Positions 25,000 to 34,469 are shown, counted from the stretch's first letter. The stretch is 52,389 bases of DNA from an uncultured Bacteroidales bacterium (GCA_902779165.1 CACZAN010000022.1:1-52389); one strand, 5' to 3'. The notes: generated by a model from the letters alone, not told the origin. Numbers and translations: made by a program.

Positions 25000-25581
25000 T
25001 TAAAACGGGATGTATACCACAGCCAGAATCTTTGCGCTCTTACCCGGCGCTCCGTGCACGTGGTGCTTTACGATGGAGTCATAAAAGATGCTGTCGCCCT
25101 CCTGCAGGGAGTATGTCTCTTTGCCATAGGCGATTTCCACTTCACCGCTCATCACGTAGATGAACTCCTCGCCCTCGTGGGCCGAGAGCTTGAAGTCCTT
25201 ATCCTCGCTGGGCTGGACGTCAATCACGAAGGGTTCCATGTGACGTCCTGCCTTTTGTTTGGCAAGTGAGTGGTAGATCATGTTCTGTCGCGCTTCGGTG
25301 GCATCATTACTGAAACTGATGCTGCGGTCGCGCTCGCGATCTGCTGCCCGACAGACTACCGGCCCCAGATCGTCGTTGTCATCGAGGAAGGTGCCAAGCC
25401 GCACGCCCAGTGCGCGTGCAATCTTAATCAGTGGTCCCAGTGAGGGCAGATACTGGTCGTTCTCGATAGACTGAATTTGTTCTGCGGAGAGTCCGCTGCG
25501 CTCGGAAATCTCCTCAATACTGAGGTTCTTAGATTCCCTGATGCCCTGAATCTTTTTACCTACGATAGTGTTATTGGTCAT
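25000..25581 (-). CDS. XRE-family transcriptional regulator with cupin domain
   Basis: A 193-aa product. Residues 5-65 form a Cro/C1-type helix-turn-helix (KIQGIRESKNLSIEEISERSGLSAEQIQSIENDQYLPSLGPLIKIARALG). Residues 110-190 form a cupin sensor (HMEPFVIDVQPSEDKDFKLSAHEGEEFIYVMSGEVEIAYG..., HHVHGAPGKSAKILAVVYIPF) that may bind a small molecule or metal. It probably controls the downstream acyl-CoA ligase operon. Promoter -7 box TACCTTTG at 25620-25613 (minus). Confidence 0.92.
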   Translation of the reverse strand: MTNNTIVGKKIQGIRESKNLSIEEISERSGLSAEQIQSIENDQYLPSLGPLIKIARALGVRLGTFLDDNDDLGPVVCRAADRERDRSISFSNDATEARQNMIYHSLAKQKAGRHMEPFVIDVQPSEDKDFKLSAHEGEEFIYVMSGEVEIAYGKETYSLQEGDSIFYDSIVKHHVHGAPGKSAKILAVVYIPF

Positions 25582-25612
25582 ATTGACAAAGTGTTTGCTC
25601 GAAAATCGGAGG

Positions 25613-25659
25613 CAAAGGTACGAAGAATAATTGAAAAAATGGCGCTTTCTGGCAGAAAG
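25613..25659 (-). promoter_or_regulatory. Promoter and palindromic operator candidate of XRE-cupin gene
   Basis: The -7 box TACCTTTG (25620-25613, minus strand) is about 32 nt above the start. A perfect odd-length palindrome CTTTCTGGCAGAAAG lies at 25645-25659, at about the -35 to -50 region, and could be an autoregulatory site. Confidence 0.5.
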
Positions 25660-25710
25660 TTCGTTCTTTTACGTCATTTTACCTACATTTTGAAAGCTAA
25701 AGTGCCATTT

Positions 25711-26829
25711 TCATAGCATCAGGTCACTCATAATGTCATCCGAAACCATTAAAGCGTCTTCGCTGAGATGTAGTCTTCCTTCCTCCACTACCAGCCTTCC
25801 GGCCTTGATATGCGGGTGTGCCATCTGCTGCAGATAGTCAGAACGTTGCTGCCCGAAGCGGCGCTCCACTTCGCAGAGGTCGATACCCCTTGCTGTACGC
25901 AGACCGCACATGACCGCTTCGTCGTACAATTCTTCGTTGGTCAATGTCTCAAAGGTGGCTGGAGCAACTTCCGCTTGCAGGTAAGCGGACAGATCTGCAT
26001 TGTTGGCGCGCCGTATGCGCTGTCCGTCATAGCTGTGTGCTCCCGGTCCGAATCCTAAATAAGGTTCGCCCGTCCAGTACGAACTGTTGTGTCGCGACCT
26101 GCGTCCAGGCTGAGCGAAGTTGGAGATTTCGTAGTGTAGGAACCCCGCTTCCTTCGCGCGTCGACAGAGTAATTCAAACATGTTAACGCTTAGAATTTCA
26201 TTGACTTCTCTTACCTCTCCCTGTTGTTGCATTCGCCAAAGCGGAGTGCCTTCCTCGTAGCTCAGCGCGTAGGCTGACAGGTGCTGCACTCCCAGTCCGA
26301 AAGCCTTGTCGAGGTCTCTCTCCCACAGCTCCATCGTTTGGCCCGGTAACCCGTAGATAAGGTCGATGCTGATGTTGTCGAAGCCTGTGTCCTGCAACTC
26401 TCTCACCGCTCTTACGGCAGTCTGTGCCGTGTGGCGACGGCGCAACAGTCGCAGTAGTTTCTCATCGAACGTCTGAATCCCCAAACTTACTCTGTTGACC
26501 TGCACTTTCTCATTTTCTCCACTTTCCTTATTTATGACATCCTCTGGATTCATCTCCACCGTCACCTCTGCGTCCTCCTCTACCTCATATTCCTCATGCA
26601 ACTTGCAGAGGATGTGGTTCAGCTGTTCTGATGAAAGCAGCGACGGAGTTCCACCACCTATATAAATCGTATGTACGCGCGTGTGAGCTAATTCCCGTTT
26701 CCGTGCCGTTATCTCGCGACAGAGGGCGTTAACATAAGCCTCCTTCTCCGCTTCGCGTGTGGTGGAGTAGAAGTCGCAGTAAATGCATCGCGACTTGCAA
26801 AAAGGGATATGAACATAGAGTCCAGCCAT
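25711..26829 (-). CDS. hemW: Radical SAM protein HemW (heme chaperone)
   Basis: A 372-aa protein. The radical-SAM cluster motif is CxxxCxxC with C11, C15 and C18 (PFCKSRCIYCDF). Other family marks: TIYIGGGTPSLL, VEMNPEDV, RVSLGIQTFDEKLLRLLRRRHT, DLIYGLPGQTMELWERDL, and GPGAHSYDGQRIRR. Long annotated as an oxygen-independent coproporphyrinogen oxidase, the HemW group lacks that activity and binds heme; the C-x3-C-x2-C-D-F form fits HemW. A minus-strand -7 box TACTTTTG (26847-26840) sits about 11 nt from the ATG, so the transcript is almost leaderless. Confidence 0.9.
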   Translation of the reverse strand: MAGLYVHIPFCKSRCIYCDFYSTTREAEKEAYVNALCREITARKRELAHTRVHTIYIGGGTPSLLSSEQLNHILCKLHEEYEVEEDAEVTVEMNPEDVINKESGENEKVQVNRVSLGIQTFDEKLLRLLRRRHTAQTAVRAVRELQDTGFDNISIDLIYGLPGQTMELWERDLDKAFGLGVQHLSAYALSYEEGTPLWRMQQQGEVREVNEILSVNMFELLCRRAKEAGFLHYEISNFAQPGRRSRHNSSYWTGEPYLGFGPGAHSYDGQRIRRANNADLSAYLQAEVAPATFETLTNEELYDEAVMCGLRTARGIDLCEVERRFGQQRSDYLQQMAHPHIKAGRLVVEEGRLHLSEDALMVSDDIMSDLML

Positions 26830-26839
26830 ATTTCGAGCG

Positions 26840-26847
26840 CAAAAGTA
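26840..26847 (-). promoter_or_regulatory. -7 box of hemW
   Basis: TACTTTTG on the minus strand, 11 nt above the start codon, which implies a very short 5' leader. Confidence 0.6.
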
Positions 26848-26961
26848 GCAATTTTCGTACAGAAACTAGCTCCTAAGGACAAAAAAATGAAAAAACAGCA
26901 GCTTCCGACCGTAAAAAAGAGCCGAAGATGCACGCCGTCTCATATTTTTTTCCTACCTTGC

Positions 26962-26994
26962 GGGCGTTTTCGCCCAAAATGTGCCTTTTAAGGC
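26962..26994 (+). other. Hairpins in the leader of the EF-G paralogue
   Basis: GGGCG-TTTT-CGCCC (26962-26975) and GCCTTTTAAGGC (26983-26994) are two small inverted repeats 75-105 nt upstream of the start. A TACCTTGC at about 26954 resembles but does not match a -7 box. No consensus promoter was found in this gap. Confidence 0.35.
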
Positions 26995-27068
26995 CGTAAA
27001 ATGATGTGCGAAACATTAGATTTCAAGCATGCAAATAACACTTCATAACTCATAAAACTCAAGAATCA

Positions 27069-29222
27069 ATGAGAAACTATCAGACAAAGGAAATCAAGAA
27101 CATTGCCTTGCTTGGCAGTGACGGGGCTGGTAAGACCACCCTCACCGAAGCGCTGCTCTTCGAGAGTGGCATCATCACACGTCGCGGACGCATCACGCAG
27201 AAGAACACCGTGTCCGACTACCTCCCCGTGGAGCAGGAATACGGCTACAGCGTCTTCGCTACTCCTTTCCATGTGGAGTGGAACAATAAGAAGCTGAACA
27301 TCATCGACTGCCCGGGCAGTGATGACTTCGCTGGTGCTGCTCTGACCGCTATGGCTGTCACTGACACTACCATCCTGCTCATCAACGCGCAGAACGGCCC
27401 TGAGGTAGCCACGCAGAACCACTTCCGCATGACCGAGAAGATGCAGAAGCCTGTTATCTTCCTCGTCAACCGGCTCGATGACGAGTGCGACTATGACAAC
27501 ATCCTCGAGCAACTGCAGAACGTCTATGGTTCCAAGGTCGTGCCTGTCCAGTATCCCATCAAGACCGGTCCGGACTTCAATAGCCTCATTGACGTCCTTC
27601 TCATGAAGAAGTATTCCTGGAAGCCCGAAGGAGGCGCTCCCATTATTGAAGATATTCCTGCCGACCAGCTCGACAAGGCAACCGAGATGCATCAGGCACT
27701 TATCGAGGCTGCTGCAGAGCACGACGAGGGTCTCATGGAGAAGTTCTTCGAGACCGAAAACCTCACGGAAGACGAGATGCGCGATGGTATTCGTGCCGGT
27801 CTCGCCAGTCGCGGTATGTTCCCTGTGTTCTGTGTCTGTGCAGGCAAGGATATGGGTGTTCGCCGTCTGATGGAGTTCCTCGGCAACGTCGTTCCTTTCG
27901 TGGATCAGATGCCCGCTGCCAAGAACAAACGTGGCGAAGATGTCAAGCCCGACTCCAACGCCCCCACCAGCCTCTTCTTCTTCAAGACCAGCGTTGAGCC
28001 CCATATCGGTGAAGTGCAGTACTTCAAGGTGATGTCGGGTACCGTTCATGAGGGCGACGACCTGACCAATGCCGACCGCGGCAGCAAGGAGCGCATCGCT
28101 CAGCTCTTCGTCTGCGCAGGTGCTAACCGCATCAAGGTTTCTGAACTCACAGCAGGCGATATTGGTTGCACCGTTAAGCTCAAGGATGTTCGCACTGGCA
28201 ACACCCTCAACGGCAAGGACTGTGAGAACAGTTTCTCCATCACCTATCCCGATCCTAAGTACATCCGCGCTATTCGTGCAGCCAACGAGGCCGACACCGA
28301 GAAGATGATGTCCATTCTCGCTCGCATGAGCCAGGAAGATCCTACTTGGGTTGTGGAGCAATCCAAGGAACTCCGCCAGATTCTCGTCAAGGGTCAGGGC
28401 GAATTCCACCTCCGCACCCTCAAATGGCGCATGGAGAACAACGATAAGATGCCCATTGTCTTCGACGAGCCCAAGATCCCATACCGCGAGACCATCACCA
28501 AGGCTGCCCGTGCCGACTACCGTCATAAGAAGCAGTCCGGTGGTGCCGGTCAGTTCGGTGAGGTTCACCTCATCGTAGAGCCTTATGTAGAGGGCGAACC
28601 CGTCAAGGAAGTCTATCGCTTCGGCAATCAGGAATACCGCATCAACGCCAAGTCAGAGGACGTTACTGATCTCGAATGGGGCGGCAAGCTCGTGTTCATC
28701 AACTCTATCGTGGGTGGTAGCATTGATGCCCGCTTCATGCCCGCTATCCTCAAGGGTGTCCTCTCCAAGATGGAACAGGGTCCTCTGACGGGTTCTTACG
28801 CTCGCGACGTGCGCGTCATTGTTTACGATGGTAAGATGCACCCCGTGGACTCCAACGAACTCTCCTTCATGCTCGCAGGCCGCAACGCCTTTGTACAGGC
28901 CTTCCGTGAGGCCGGACCGAAGTTGCTCGAGCCCATCTACGACGTCGAAGTCCTCGTTCCCGGCGACTGCATGGGTGATGTGATGTCCGACCTTCAGGGC
29001 CGTCGCGGTATGATTATGGGTATGAATTCCGAGAATGGTATTGAGAAGCTCAACGCCAAGGTGCCTCTCAAGGAGATGTCCAGCTACAGCACCGCTCTGA
29101 GCTCCATCACCGGTGGCCGCGGCTCCTTCACTATGAAGTTCTCTTCCTACGAGCTCGTACCCATTGATGTGCAGACCAAGCTCCAGAAAGAGTTCGAGGA
29201 ATCTCAGAAGGATCAGGACTAA
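27069..29222 (+). CDS. EF-G paralogue (EF-G2 type) with altered GTPase motifs
   Basis: A 717-aa, five-domain elongation factor G homologue. The P-loop is GSDGAGKT (16-23), conserved. Switch I has EQEYGYSV (55-62) where normal EF-G has EQERGITI, so the Thr that holds Mg2+ is Ser and the RGI is lost. Switch II has DCPGSDDF (80-87) in place of DTPGHVDF: the catalytic His is Ser84. The guanine-specificity motif is NRLDD rather than NKMD. In Bacteroides thetaiotaomicron a second EF-G without GTPase activity supports translation during carbon starvation; this protein fits that description. Domains III-V are intact (KQSGGAGQFGEV, GGSIDARFMPAI). Codon use looks strongly biased, implying high expression. 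Confidence 0.9.
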   Translation: MRNYQTKEIKNIALLGSDGAGKTTLTEALLFESGIITRRGRITQKNTVSDYLPVEQEYGYSVFATPFHVEWNNKKLNIIDCPGSDDFAGAALTAMAVTDTTILLINAQNGPEVATQNHFRMTEKMQKPVIFLVNRLDDECDYDNILEQLQNVYGSKVVPVQYPIKTGPDFNSLIDVLLMKKYSWKPEGGAPIIEDIPADQLDKATEMHQALIEAAAEHDEGLMEKFFETENLTEDEMRDGIRAGLASRGMFPVFCVCAGKDMGVRRLMEFLGNVVPFVDQMPAAKNKRGEDVKPDSNAPTSLFFFKTSVEPHIGEVQYFKVMSGTVHEGDDLTNADRGSKERIAQLFVCAGANRIKVSELTAGDIGCTVKLKDVRTGNTLNGKDCENSFSITYPDPKYIRAIRAANEADTEKMMSILARMSQEDPTWVVEQSKELRQILVKGQGEFHLRTLKWRMENNDKMPIVFDEPKIPYRETITKAARADYRHKKQSGGAGQFGEVHLIVEPYVEGEPVKEVYRFGNQEYRINAKSEDVTDLEWGGKLVFINSIVGGSIDARFMPAILKGVLSKMEQGPLTGSYARDVRVIVYDGKMHPVDSNELSFMLAGRNAFVQAFREAGPKLLEPIYDVEVLVPGDCMGDVMSDLQGRRGMIMGMNSENGIEKLNAKVPLKEMSSYSTALSSITGGRGSFTMKFSSYELVPIDVQTKLQKEFEESQKDQD

Positions 29223-29243
29223 ATCCCTCTCTCCATTCAATAA

Positions 29244-29275
29244 AACAGGGACATCGCTTTGGCGGTGTCCCTGTT
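29244..29275. terminator. Bidirectional terminator between EF-G paralogue and MscS gene
   Basis: AACAGGGACATCGC pairs with GCGGTGTCCCTGTT around a TTT(G) loop, with T-rich DNA on the right and A-rich DNA on the left, so it can serve the convergent genes on both strands. Confidence 0.85.
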
Positions 29276-29299
29276 TGCTTGTCATATCATGCCTTGATT

Positions 29300-31972
29300 C
29301 TATTCTTCCTGAATCAGATGCACGTCGCACTGCGGGAAGGGGATGGTGATTCCTGCGGCGGTGAGGGAGTCGTAAATCACCTCCTTCGCACGGTCCACGT
29401 AGCCGATTCTCTCTGCTACCAGCACCATCTGCTTCACGTTGATATCCACCGTGCTGTCGCTCATATTACCGACCACTACATTGAAGCCGTAGTCGGGATC
29501 CACGATTTCACGTCCGTATTTATCCTTGGTGCGCATTTTCTGCATACCCTCCACCAGCACCTCGCGTACTCGTTGGATTTCTTCGCCGTAAGCTACGCCT
29601 ACGGTGATGACGGTCAGCTCATAGGAGTTGTTGCGCGTCAGGTTATTGAAGTTCTTGCCAAAGAGCGACGAGTTGAGGAACGACATCTCCGTGCCTTCAA
29701 TGGTCTCGGCCTGTACGCACTGATAGTTGATGGCGGTCACCTTACCGCGTACGCCGTCGCACTCAATCCAGTCGCCAACTCGCAGGCGTCCGCCCATAAG
29801 CTGAATACCGTAGATGAAGTTGTTGATGACGTCCTTCAATGCGAGACCGATACCAGCTGAGAGACCTCCTGCCACCAAACCAAGCGAACCCGTGGGAATC
29901 TTCCAGACGTAAATCACCACCATCGCATAACCCATCCAAATGAGCACGCTGATGATACTGTTGCCCAACGACAGGTTGATTTCATTAGCGCGGATGGTCG
30001 TACGGTTATGCTTGCGCATGAATGCTGCATAGCGCGCGTATTGCCAGATGGCGTGAACGGCCTTGCTGAAGTAACTCAGCACATAATAGAGAATCAGCAG
30101 CCAGATGATGCTCTTGGCTGAAATGCATAGTGTCTCGAATCCACTCTTGTCATAAAGCTGGATAAAGGGATTCTCATAGAACTTCACGAAGAGGTTGTCG
30201 AAGTCAAACATACCCAACGACAAATTGATACACCGTGGCAGGGAGAGTACCACAATGGTGGGGATGGCCACCTGACGGATGAGGTCATAGAACCAGGTGG
30301 CACCAAAGAGCAGCGATTCGCGGTCTTCACCCGACACGTAGGTGATACGATTTCGCAAGGCCTCCACCCGCTTGTCTAACCAGCGCTCTTTGTAGCGGCT
30401 CATCAGGTCCAAGATACAGACTACTGTCAGCCATACAGCCAACTGGAAATACCACCACACCAGAATGAGCAAGGCCACAAATGTATATCCCAAGAACGCA
30501 AAGACGAAGGCTACGAGATAGACGGCCCACGACACCCAGCCCAGCGTACTGTCGATGGATGTGGCCTTGCCACGGAACCAGATACAGCAGCATAACTGCC
30601 ACACGACAATCAGCAGCAGAATGGGCGGGAAGAGGAACACCATCAGTTTGTCGGGCACAAAGGAGACGCGGCAGGATATGATCATCAGCATCACCAGGAA
30701 GGTGGCAGAATAGAGCAGAAATCCCTGTCGGAACTGATCTGGCTTGACGCGTAGCAGCAGCGAGCCGGAGATGACAATAAGCAGCCATAGGAAGGTGTTG
30801 ACGTGGCGGACGCCCAATTCGATGTATTCATCACCATATAAAGAGAAGCCAATCACAAAGAAGTACACGATGGTACCCACCAGTATTGAGATGATGGGCA
30901 ACTTCTTCTTAGCAACATAGCGTTTCAGCCTTGTGTGGCGGTAAAGCAACCAAAGAATCAGCATAGTGATGAGCCAGAAGAACACCAAAGCGACCACTTC
31001 AATGAAACAGACAATCAGCAACAAGGTATTTTCCGCCTTACTGGAAAGGAACTCCTCAAGCGAGTCGATATCTTTCTCGTCAGAAGTGTTCTCTTTAGCA
31101 TCGTTTTCCTCAAGAGCAGCATCCAATTCACTCAGGCTGTACTGCCCGCGCATATCCACTTTGACCTTATTCCAGTAGTAGCCGGGATTTTTCAGAATGT
31201 CTAAGAATGGTGTCTGCCCTTCCACAAAGATATACCGCTCAAGATCCCGATAGCGCGATTCGGCGTAGTCGTAGGTCTCCTTCTGTCGCAAGAAGGCCTC
31301 CTGATAGTGCGTGCTGTCGGCAATCATGGTGGCTCGGTTGTTGGCATGCATCTTCAGGAGCTCAGAGGCAAAGAAGATACAGGAGTCGCGATAGAGTTCT
31401 CCTTGCTTGTCCAAAACAAAAGGTGATGAGAGCGAATCCTTGAAGGCAATCCGGATAATCTCTTTTTCCAGCGAAGAGATGGAGTCCGACAGATGAAGGT
31501 CCAGCGAGTCGTTGTGGTACAGCAAACTGTCGGGCACGATTTCCATCTCAATCTCTTTCATCATCGGAGGCAGTCGGCGCAGAGCCTCAATAAGTCGGGC
31601 ATTGCGGTCAATCTCGTAGTTCAGGCCGTCCACGATATGGTCGTATGGACTGCGGTTCGTGTTGAAGACTTTATAGTTGGCCATGACCTTTTTCAGGGCG
31701 AAGGCCAGGTCGAAGGTCATCTCCTGCTCTTGTGTATAGAGCAGGATGGAGAGCTCGTTAGACTCGGTGACTAAGTCAATCATCTGCTGATGCTGACGCT
31801 CATAGTCGTCGTTGAAGCGTTGCTGAGCGTCCGAGCCATTGAGGTAAGCTGTTTTCAGCTCCGTGGAGAGCTCTTGGAGTGTTCTCGTCAGCGAATGCCC
31901 GCTAACTATTGCCCAGAGCGGGAGGGTACACACGCAGAGTGCAATGCCTAATGTGAGTAATTTCCTTTTCAT
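29300..31972 (-). CDS. Large MscS-family mechanosensitive channel
   Basis: About 890 aa; start ATG 31972 is chosen because a signal peptide follows (MKRKLLTLGIALCVCTLPLWA). A periplasmic, largely helical domain spans about 25-330. Several membrane helices follow (about 340-700), and the MscS core begins near 710: GNSIISVLIWMGYAMVV, then GLVAGGLSAGIGLALKDVINNFIYGIQLM, which is the pore helix TM3, then GDWIECDGVRGKVTAINYQCV, the beta domain. It resembles the large MscK/YbdG-style channels that open under hypo-osmotic stress. A DUF5009 gene lies upstream on the same strand, 23 bp away. Confidence 0.88.
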   Translation of the reverse strand: MKRKLLTLGIALCVCTLPLWAIVSGHSLTRTLQELSTELKTAYLNGSDAQQRFNDDYERQHQQMIDLVTESNELSILLYTQEQEMTFDLAFALKKVMANYKVFNTNRSPYDHIVDGLNYEIDRNARLIEALRRLPPMMKEIEMEIVPDSLLYHNDSLDLHLSDSISSLEKEIIRIAFKDSLSSPFVLDKQGELYRDSCIFFASELLKMHANNRATMIADSTHYQEAFLRQKETYDYAESRYRDLERYIFVEGQTPFLDILKNPGYYWNKVKVDMRGQYSLSELDAALEENDAKENTSDEKDIDSLEEFLSSKAENTLLLIVCFIEVVALVFFWLITMLILWLLYRHTRLKRYVAKKKLPIISILVGTIVYFFVIGFSLYGDEYIELGVRHVNTFLWLLIVISGSLLLRVKPDQFRQGFLLYSATFLVMLMIISCRVSFVPDKLMVFLFPPILLLIVVWQLCCCIWFRGKATSIDSTLGWVSWAVYLVAFVFAFLGYTFVALLILVWWYFQLAVWLTVVCILDLMSRYKERWLDKRVEALRNRITYVSGEDRESLLFGATWFYDLIRQVAIPTIVVLSLPRCINLSLGMFDFDNLFVKFYENPFIQLYDKSGFETLCISAKSIIWLLILYYVLSYFSKAVHAIWQYARYAAFMRKHNRTTIRANEINLSLGNSIISVLIWMGYAMVVIYVWKIPTGSLGLVAGGLSAGIGLALKDVINNFIYGIQLMGGRLRVGDWIECDGVRGKVTAINYQCVQAETIEGTEMSFLNSSLFGKNFNNLTRNNSYELTVITVGVAYGEEIQRVREVLVEGMQKMRTKDKYGREIVDPDYGFNVVVGNMSDSTVDINVKQMVLVAERIGYVDRAKEVIYDSLTAAGITIPFPQCDVHLIQEE

Positions 31973-31995
31973 GTATTTAGTCTTATCGTTATTTC

Positions 31996-33099
31996 TTAAA
32001 CCTTCAGGAATAGCCGGAGGCGGTAGAGCATGTAGAGAAAGAGCCAGCAGACGGCTACGTAGGCGGCGCTGGTGAAGAAGGGTTGGGCGGACTCTGGTAG
32101 GAAGTGGATGAGACCACCGAAGAGGCGGTCGGCGGTGAAACTGAAATTGATGAACTTCTGGCCGAGATAAATGGTGATGCTGTTGAGGCCAATCACGGTG
32201 AAGAACAAAGTCCAGCGGCGCCACCCTCGCACATCAATGAGGTAGTAGAAGAGGGCGAACAACAGCAGGGAGTAGGCCGCCACGACGAGGACGAAGCTGC
32301 TGGTCCACAGCTTCTTGTTGATGGGGAAGTCGAGGCTCCACAACAGCCCGAGAGCGAGGCAGGCGATTCCTGCGACGGCCATCCAGACGGCTTTTTTGCT
32401 GGGCGTGAGGCCCGGCCGCTGCAGCTTCACCCACTCGCCGGTGAACATTCCGAGGAGGGCCGTGCCGATTGCAGGTATGAGGCTGAGAATGCCCTCGGGG
32501 TCGAGGTTGCCGTAGTAGATTCTGCCAGGCAAGAGGATGCGGTCGATATATCCGACGATGGAGCCTTGGGCGGTGTAAACGCCTTCGCCCATCGCATCAG
32601 GGGCAGGGACGAAACGCACCAACAGCCAGTAGCCCACGAGGAGTGCGGCGGTGATGCCCGCGCGACAGCGCCAACCCGTGTGGATGAAGAGTAGGGCGGC
32701 AAACATCCAGGCGAAGCCAATGCGGGCGAGGACGCTGGCGTAGCGTATATTGACGAAATCCCAGCTGCTGAGCAGTCCGTTGTAGATTACGCCGAGTGCA
32801 AAGAGGACAAAGCCGCGGACGAAAACTTTGCGGTGAATCTGCCACTCGCTGCGGCCGTTGGCGCGCTGTTTTTCGAGTGAGAAGGGGAAGGAGATGCCGG
32901 CGATGAAGAGGAAGAGGGGGAAGATGGTGTCGTGGTGCGCCAGTCCGTTCCACTCTACATGATCCATTTGACGAGCCAGCTCCTCGGTGAAGCTACAGGG
33001 AAACCAGATAGCGAGGGCGGCAAGCAGACCGGCTCCGCCCATAATGAAAAACATATCAAAGCCGCGAAGGGCATCCAGAGATTGAAGGCGAGAGGACAT
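31996..33099 (-). CDS. DUF5009/heparan-alpha-glucosaminide acetyltransferase-like membrane protein
   Basis: A 367-aa protein with about ten membrane helices. The opening SLDALRGFDMFFIMGG and the following EWNGLAHHDTIFPLFLFIAGIS fit the family related to HGSNAT and NagX, which move acetyl groups across the membrane onto amino sugars; the His of LAHHD is the usual acetyl-carrying site. It stands between a membrane acyltransferase and the MscS gene on the same strand. Substrate unknown, likely a cell-envelope or imported glycan. Confidence 0.85.
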   Translation of the reverse strand: MSSRLQSLDALRGFDMFFIMGGAGLLAALAIWFPCSFTEELARQMDHVEWNGLAHHDTIFPLFLFIAGISFPFSLEKQRANGRSEWQIHRKVFVRGFVLFALGVIYNGLLSSWDFVNIRYASVLARIGFAWMFAALLFIHTGWRCRAGITAALLVGYWLLVRFVPAPDAMGEGVYTAQGSIVGYIDRILLPGRIYYGNLDPEGILSLIPAIGTALLGMFTGEWVKLQRPGLTPSKKAVWMAVAGIACLALGLLWSLDFPINKKLWTSSFVLVVAAYSLLLFALFYYLIDVRGWRRWTLFFTVIGLNSITIYLGQKFINFSFTADRLFGGLIHFLPESAQPFFTSAAYVAVCWLFLYMLYRLRLFLKV

Positions 33100-33105
33100 G
33101 GAAAG

Positions 33106-33145
33106 GTTGAAATGTTGAAAAGTTGAAATGTTGAAACGTTGAAAA
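33106..33145. repeat. Tandem octamers (GTTGAAAN, five units)
   Basis: GTTGAAAT, GTTGAAAA, GTTGAAAT, GTTGAAAC, GTTGAAAA follow without a break and fill the 48-bp gap between the two acyltransferase genes. Confidence 0.9.
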
Positions 33146-33147
33146 AA

Positions 33148-34353
33148 TCATCCAACAATCCATTTTCCGAGGCGGGGAATGCGCTGCACGAGGGTGCAGA
33201 CGATGGCGGTGAGGCAGAAGGTGGTGAGGGCGGTGAGGAGAATCTCGACTGGGGTGGTCCAGAGACCGAGGCTGCCTTCATCGGCGATTCCCAGCCAGTC
33301 GCGGAAGAACGAGGAGGCATAGGCGAGGACAACCATGTGGCAGAGGTACATTCCGTAACTGGCTTTGCTGACGGATGACAGTTGAAGAGCTGGAAGCTGG
33401 GGATGTTGCTGGCCTGATGCATCGGAAGATGCTCTGTGCAGGGTCCGATTAAACTTGCGGAAGATGAGCACCCAGCCAACGGTCATGAGGGCTACGCCGA
33501 GCGTGTCGTTGTACCAGGGCGTCTCCCAACCGACGGCGAGGTCCACAGGTCCCTCGATAGGGAAGGACTGTGAGGTGGCGTAGGCGCGGACGAGGAATCC
33601 GCCGAAGCAGAGGGCGAAACCCGCAAACCAAGCCGGGAGGGCTATGAGCAGGGTGCGCAGCCACGTGAACTCAGGCACGAAACGGCGGAAGTAGAGGCCG
33701 AGCAGCAAGTAGCCGATGAATCCACTGACGTAGTAGAAAAGACCATAGGCGTTCCAGCTGGCTTCGCCCCAGAGTGGATAGAGGGCAGGATAGGGGATGC
33801 CTGTGGGGCCGTGGATGACCAGCAGCTCACCGCCAGAGGCCCACTCGCGGATGAAGGGTATGGTCAGCGTCAGACCCCAAACGCAGAGGTAGCCTTGCAG
33901 CTCGCGCCGTCCCACACGCTCTGCCCAGGGCGAGAGTAGCGGCATCAACAGATAGATACCTAACAGCATATAGACGAACCACAGGTGGCCGGCTGCGTAG
34001 TTGAAGTTCAGCAATAGCGACCGTAGGTTCTCTGCAGGTTCGCCCCACAGGAAGGCATAGACCAGCGACCAGAGGATGAAGGGCACCAGCAACCGCGAAA
34101 GACGGCGACGGAAGAAGGCACCCGTGGATGTCTGGAGGGGGAAGAGCAGGTAGCTGGACGCTATAATAAAAAGAGGAACGCAGGCGCGCACAAAAGAGTC
34201 GAAGAACGAAGCCCATACGGCATCGGTGGCTGTGAGGATGCGAGCGCCCTCGCCACCTAAATAAAATGGCTCTGTAGAATGGACTACCATGACCATAAAA
34301 CAAGCGCAAACGCGCAACCAGTCGAGCCAAATAATGCGATTTTCTGTTTTCAT
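33148..34353 (-). CDS. Acyltransferase 3 family membrane protein
   Basis: A 401-aa protein with about ten membrane helices. The start IIWLDWLRVCACFMVMVVHST carries the family R/H pair (LR near residue 13, H near 25). LLNFNYAAGHLWFVYMLLGIYLLMPLL is the second signature (HLWF(V/L)). Such enzymes O-acylate sugars of surface polysaccharides or peptidoglycan. The promoter has TTTG (34412-34409), 20-bp spacer and TACCTTTG (34388-34381) on the minus strand, so it probably opens a three-gene unit with the DUF5009 and MscS genes. Confidence 0.87.
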   Translation of the reverse strand: MKTENRIIWLDWLRVCACFMVMVVHSTEPFYLGGEGARILTATDAVWASFFDSFVRACVPLFIIASSYLLFPLQTSTGAFFRRRLSRLLVPFILWSLVYAFLWGEPAENLRSLLLNFNYAAGHLWFVYMLLGIYLLMPLLSPWAERVGRRELQGYLCVWGLTLTIPFIREWASGGELLVIHGPTGIPYPALYPLWGEASWNAYGLFYYVSGFIGYLLLGLYFRRFVPEFTWLRTLLIALPAWFAGFALCFGGFLVRAYATSQSFPIEGPVDLAVGWETPWYNDTLGVALMTVGWVLIFRKFNRTLHRASSDASGQQHPQLPALQLSSVSKASYGMYLCHMVVLAYASSFFRDWLGIADEGSLGLWTTPVEILLTALTTFCLTAIVCTLVQRIPRLGKWIVG

Positions 34354-34380
34354 AACGGTTTTTTATGCTAATTCTGCCCG

Positions 34381-34412
34381 CAAAGGTAGGAAAAAAGTGC
34401 TTTTGGTACAAA
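34381..34412 (-). promoter_or_regulatory. Promoter of the acyltransferase/DUF5009/MscS genes
   Basis: Minus-strand TTTG (34412-34409), 20-bp spacer, TACCTTTG (34388-34381). A divergent -7 box TATCTTTG for the GH43 gene is at 34462-34469. Confidence 0.8.
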
Positions 34413-34461
34413 ATTATAAGAAAAGAAAACATCATTGAAAGTCCTTTTGCTCGAAAAACCT

Positions 34462-34469
34462 TATCTTTG
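34462..34469 (+). promoter_or_regulatory. -7 box of the GH43-GH31 pair
   Basis: TATCTTTG about 69 nt above the GH43 start. The -33 element is not clear: the nearest TTTG is too close and an ATTG is slightly too far. Confidence 0.55.

Noticed and set aside
27066-28568. 500-aa open frame on the minus strand
   Set aside because: It is antisense to the EF-G paralogue, whose conserved motifs are on the plus strand; it exists because of codon bias.
31973-32224. 84-residue N-terminal extension of the MscS protein
   Set aside because: It reads into the DUF5009 gene and is rich in Arg, His and Pro; the signal peptide starts at 31972.
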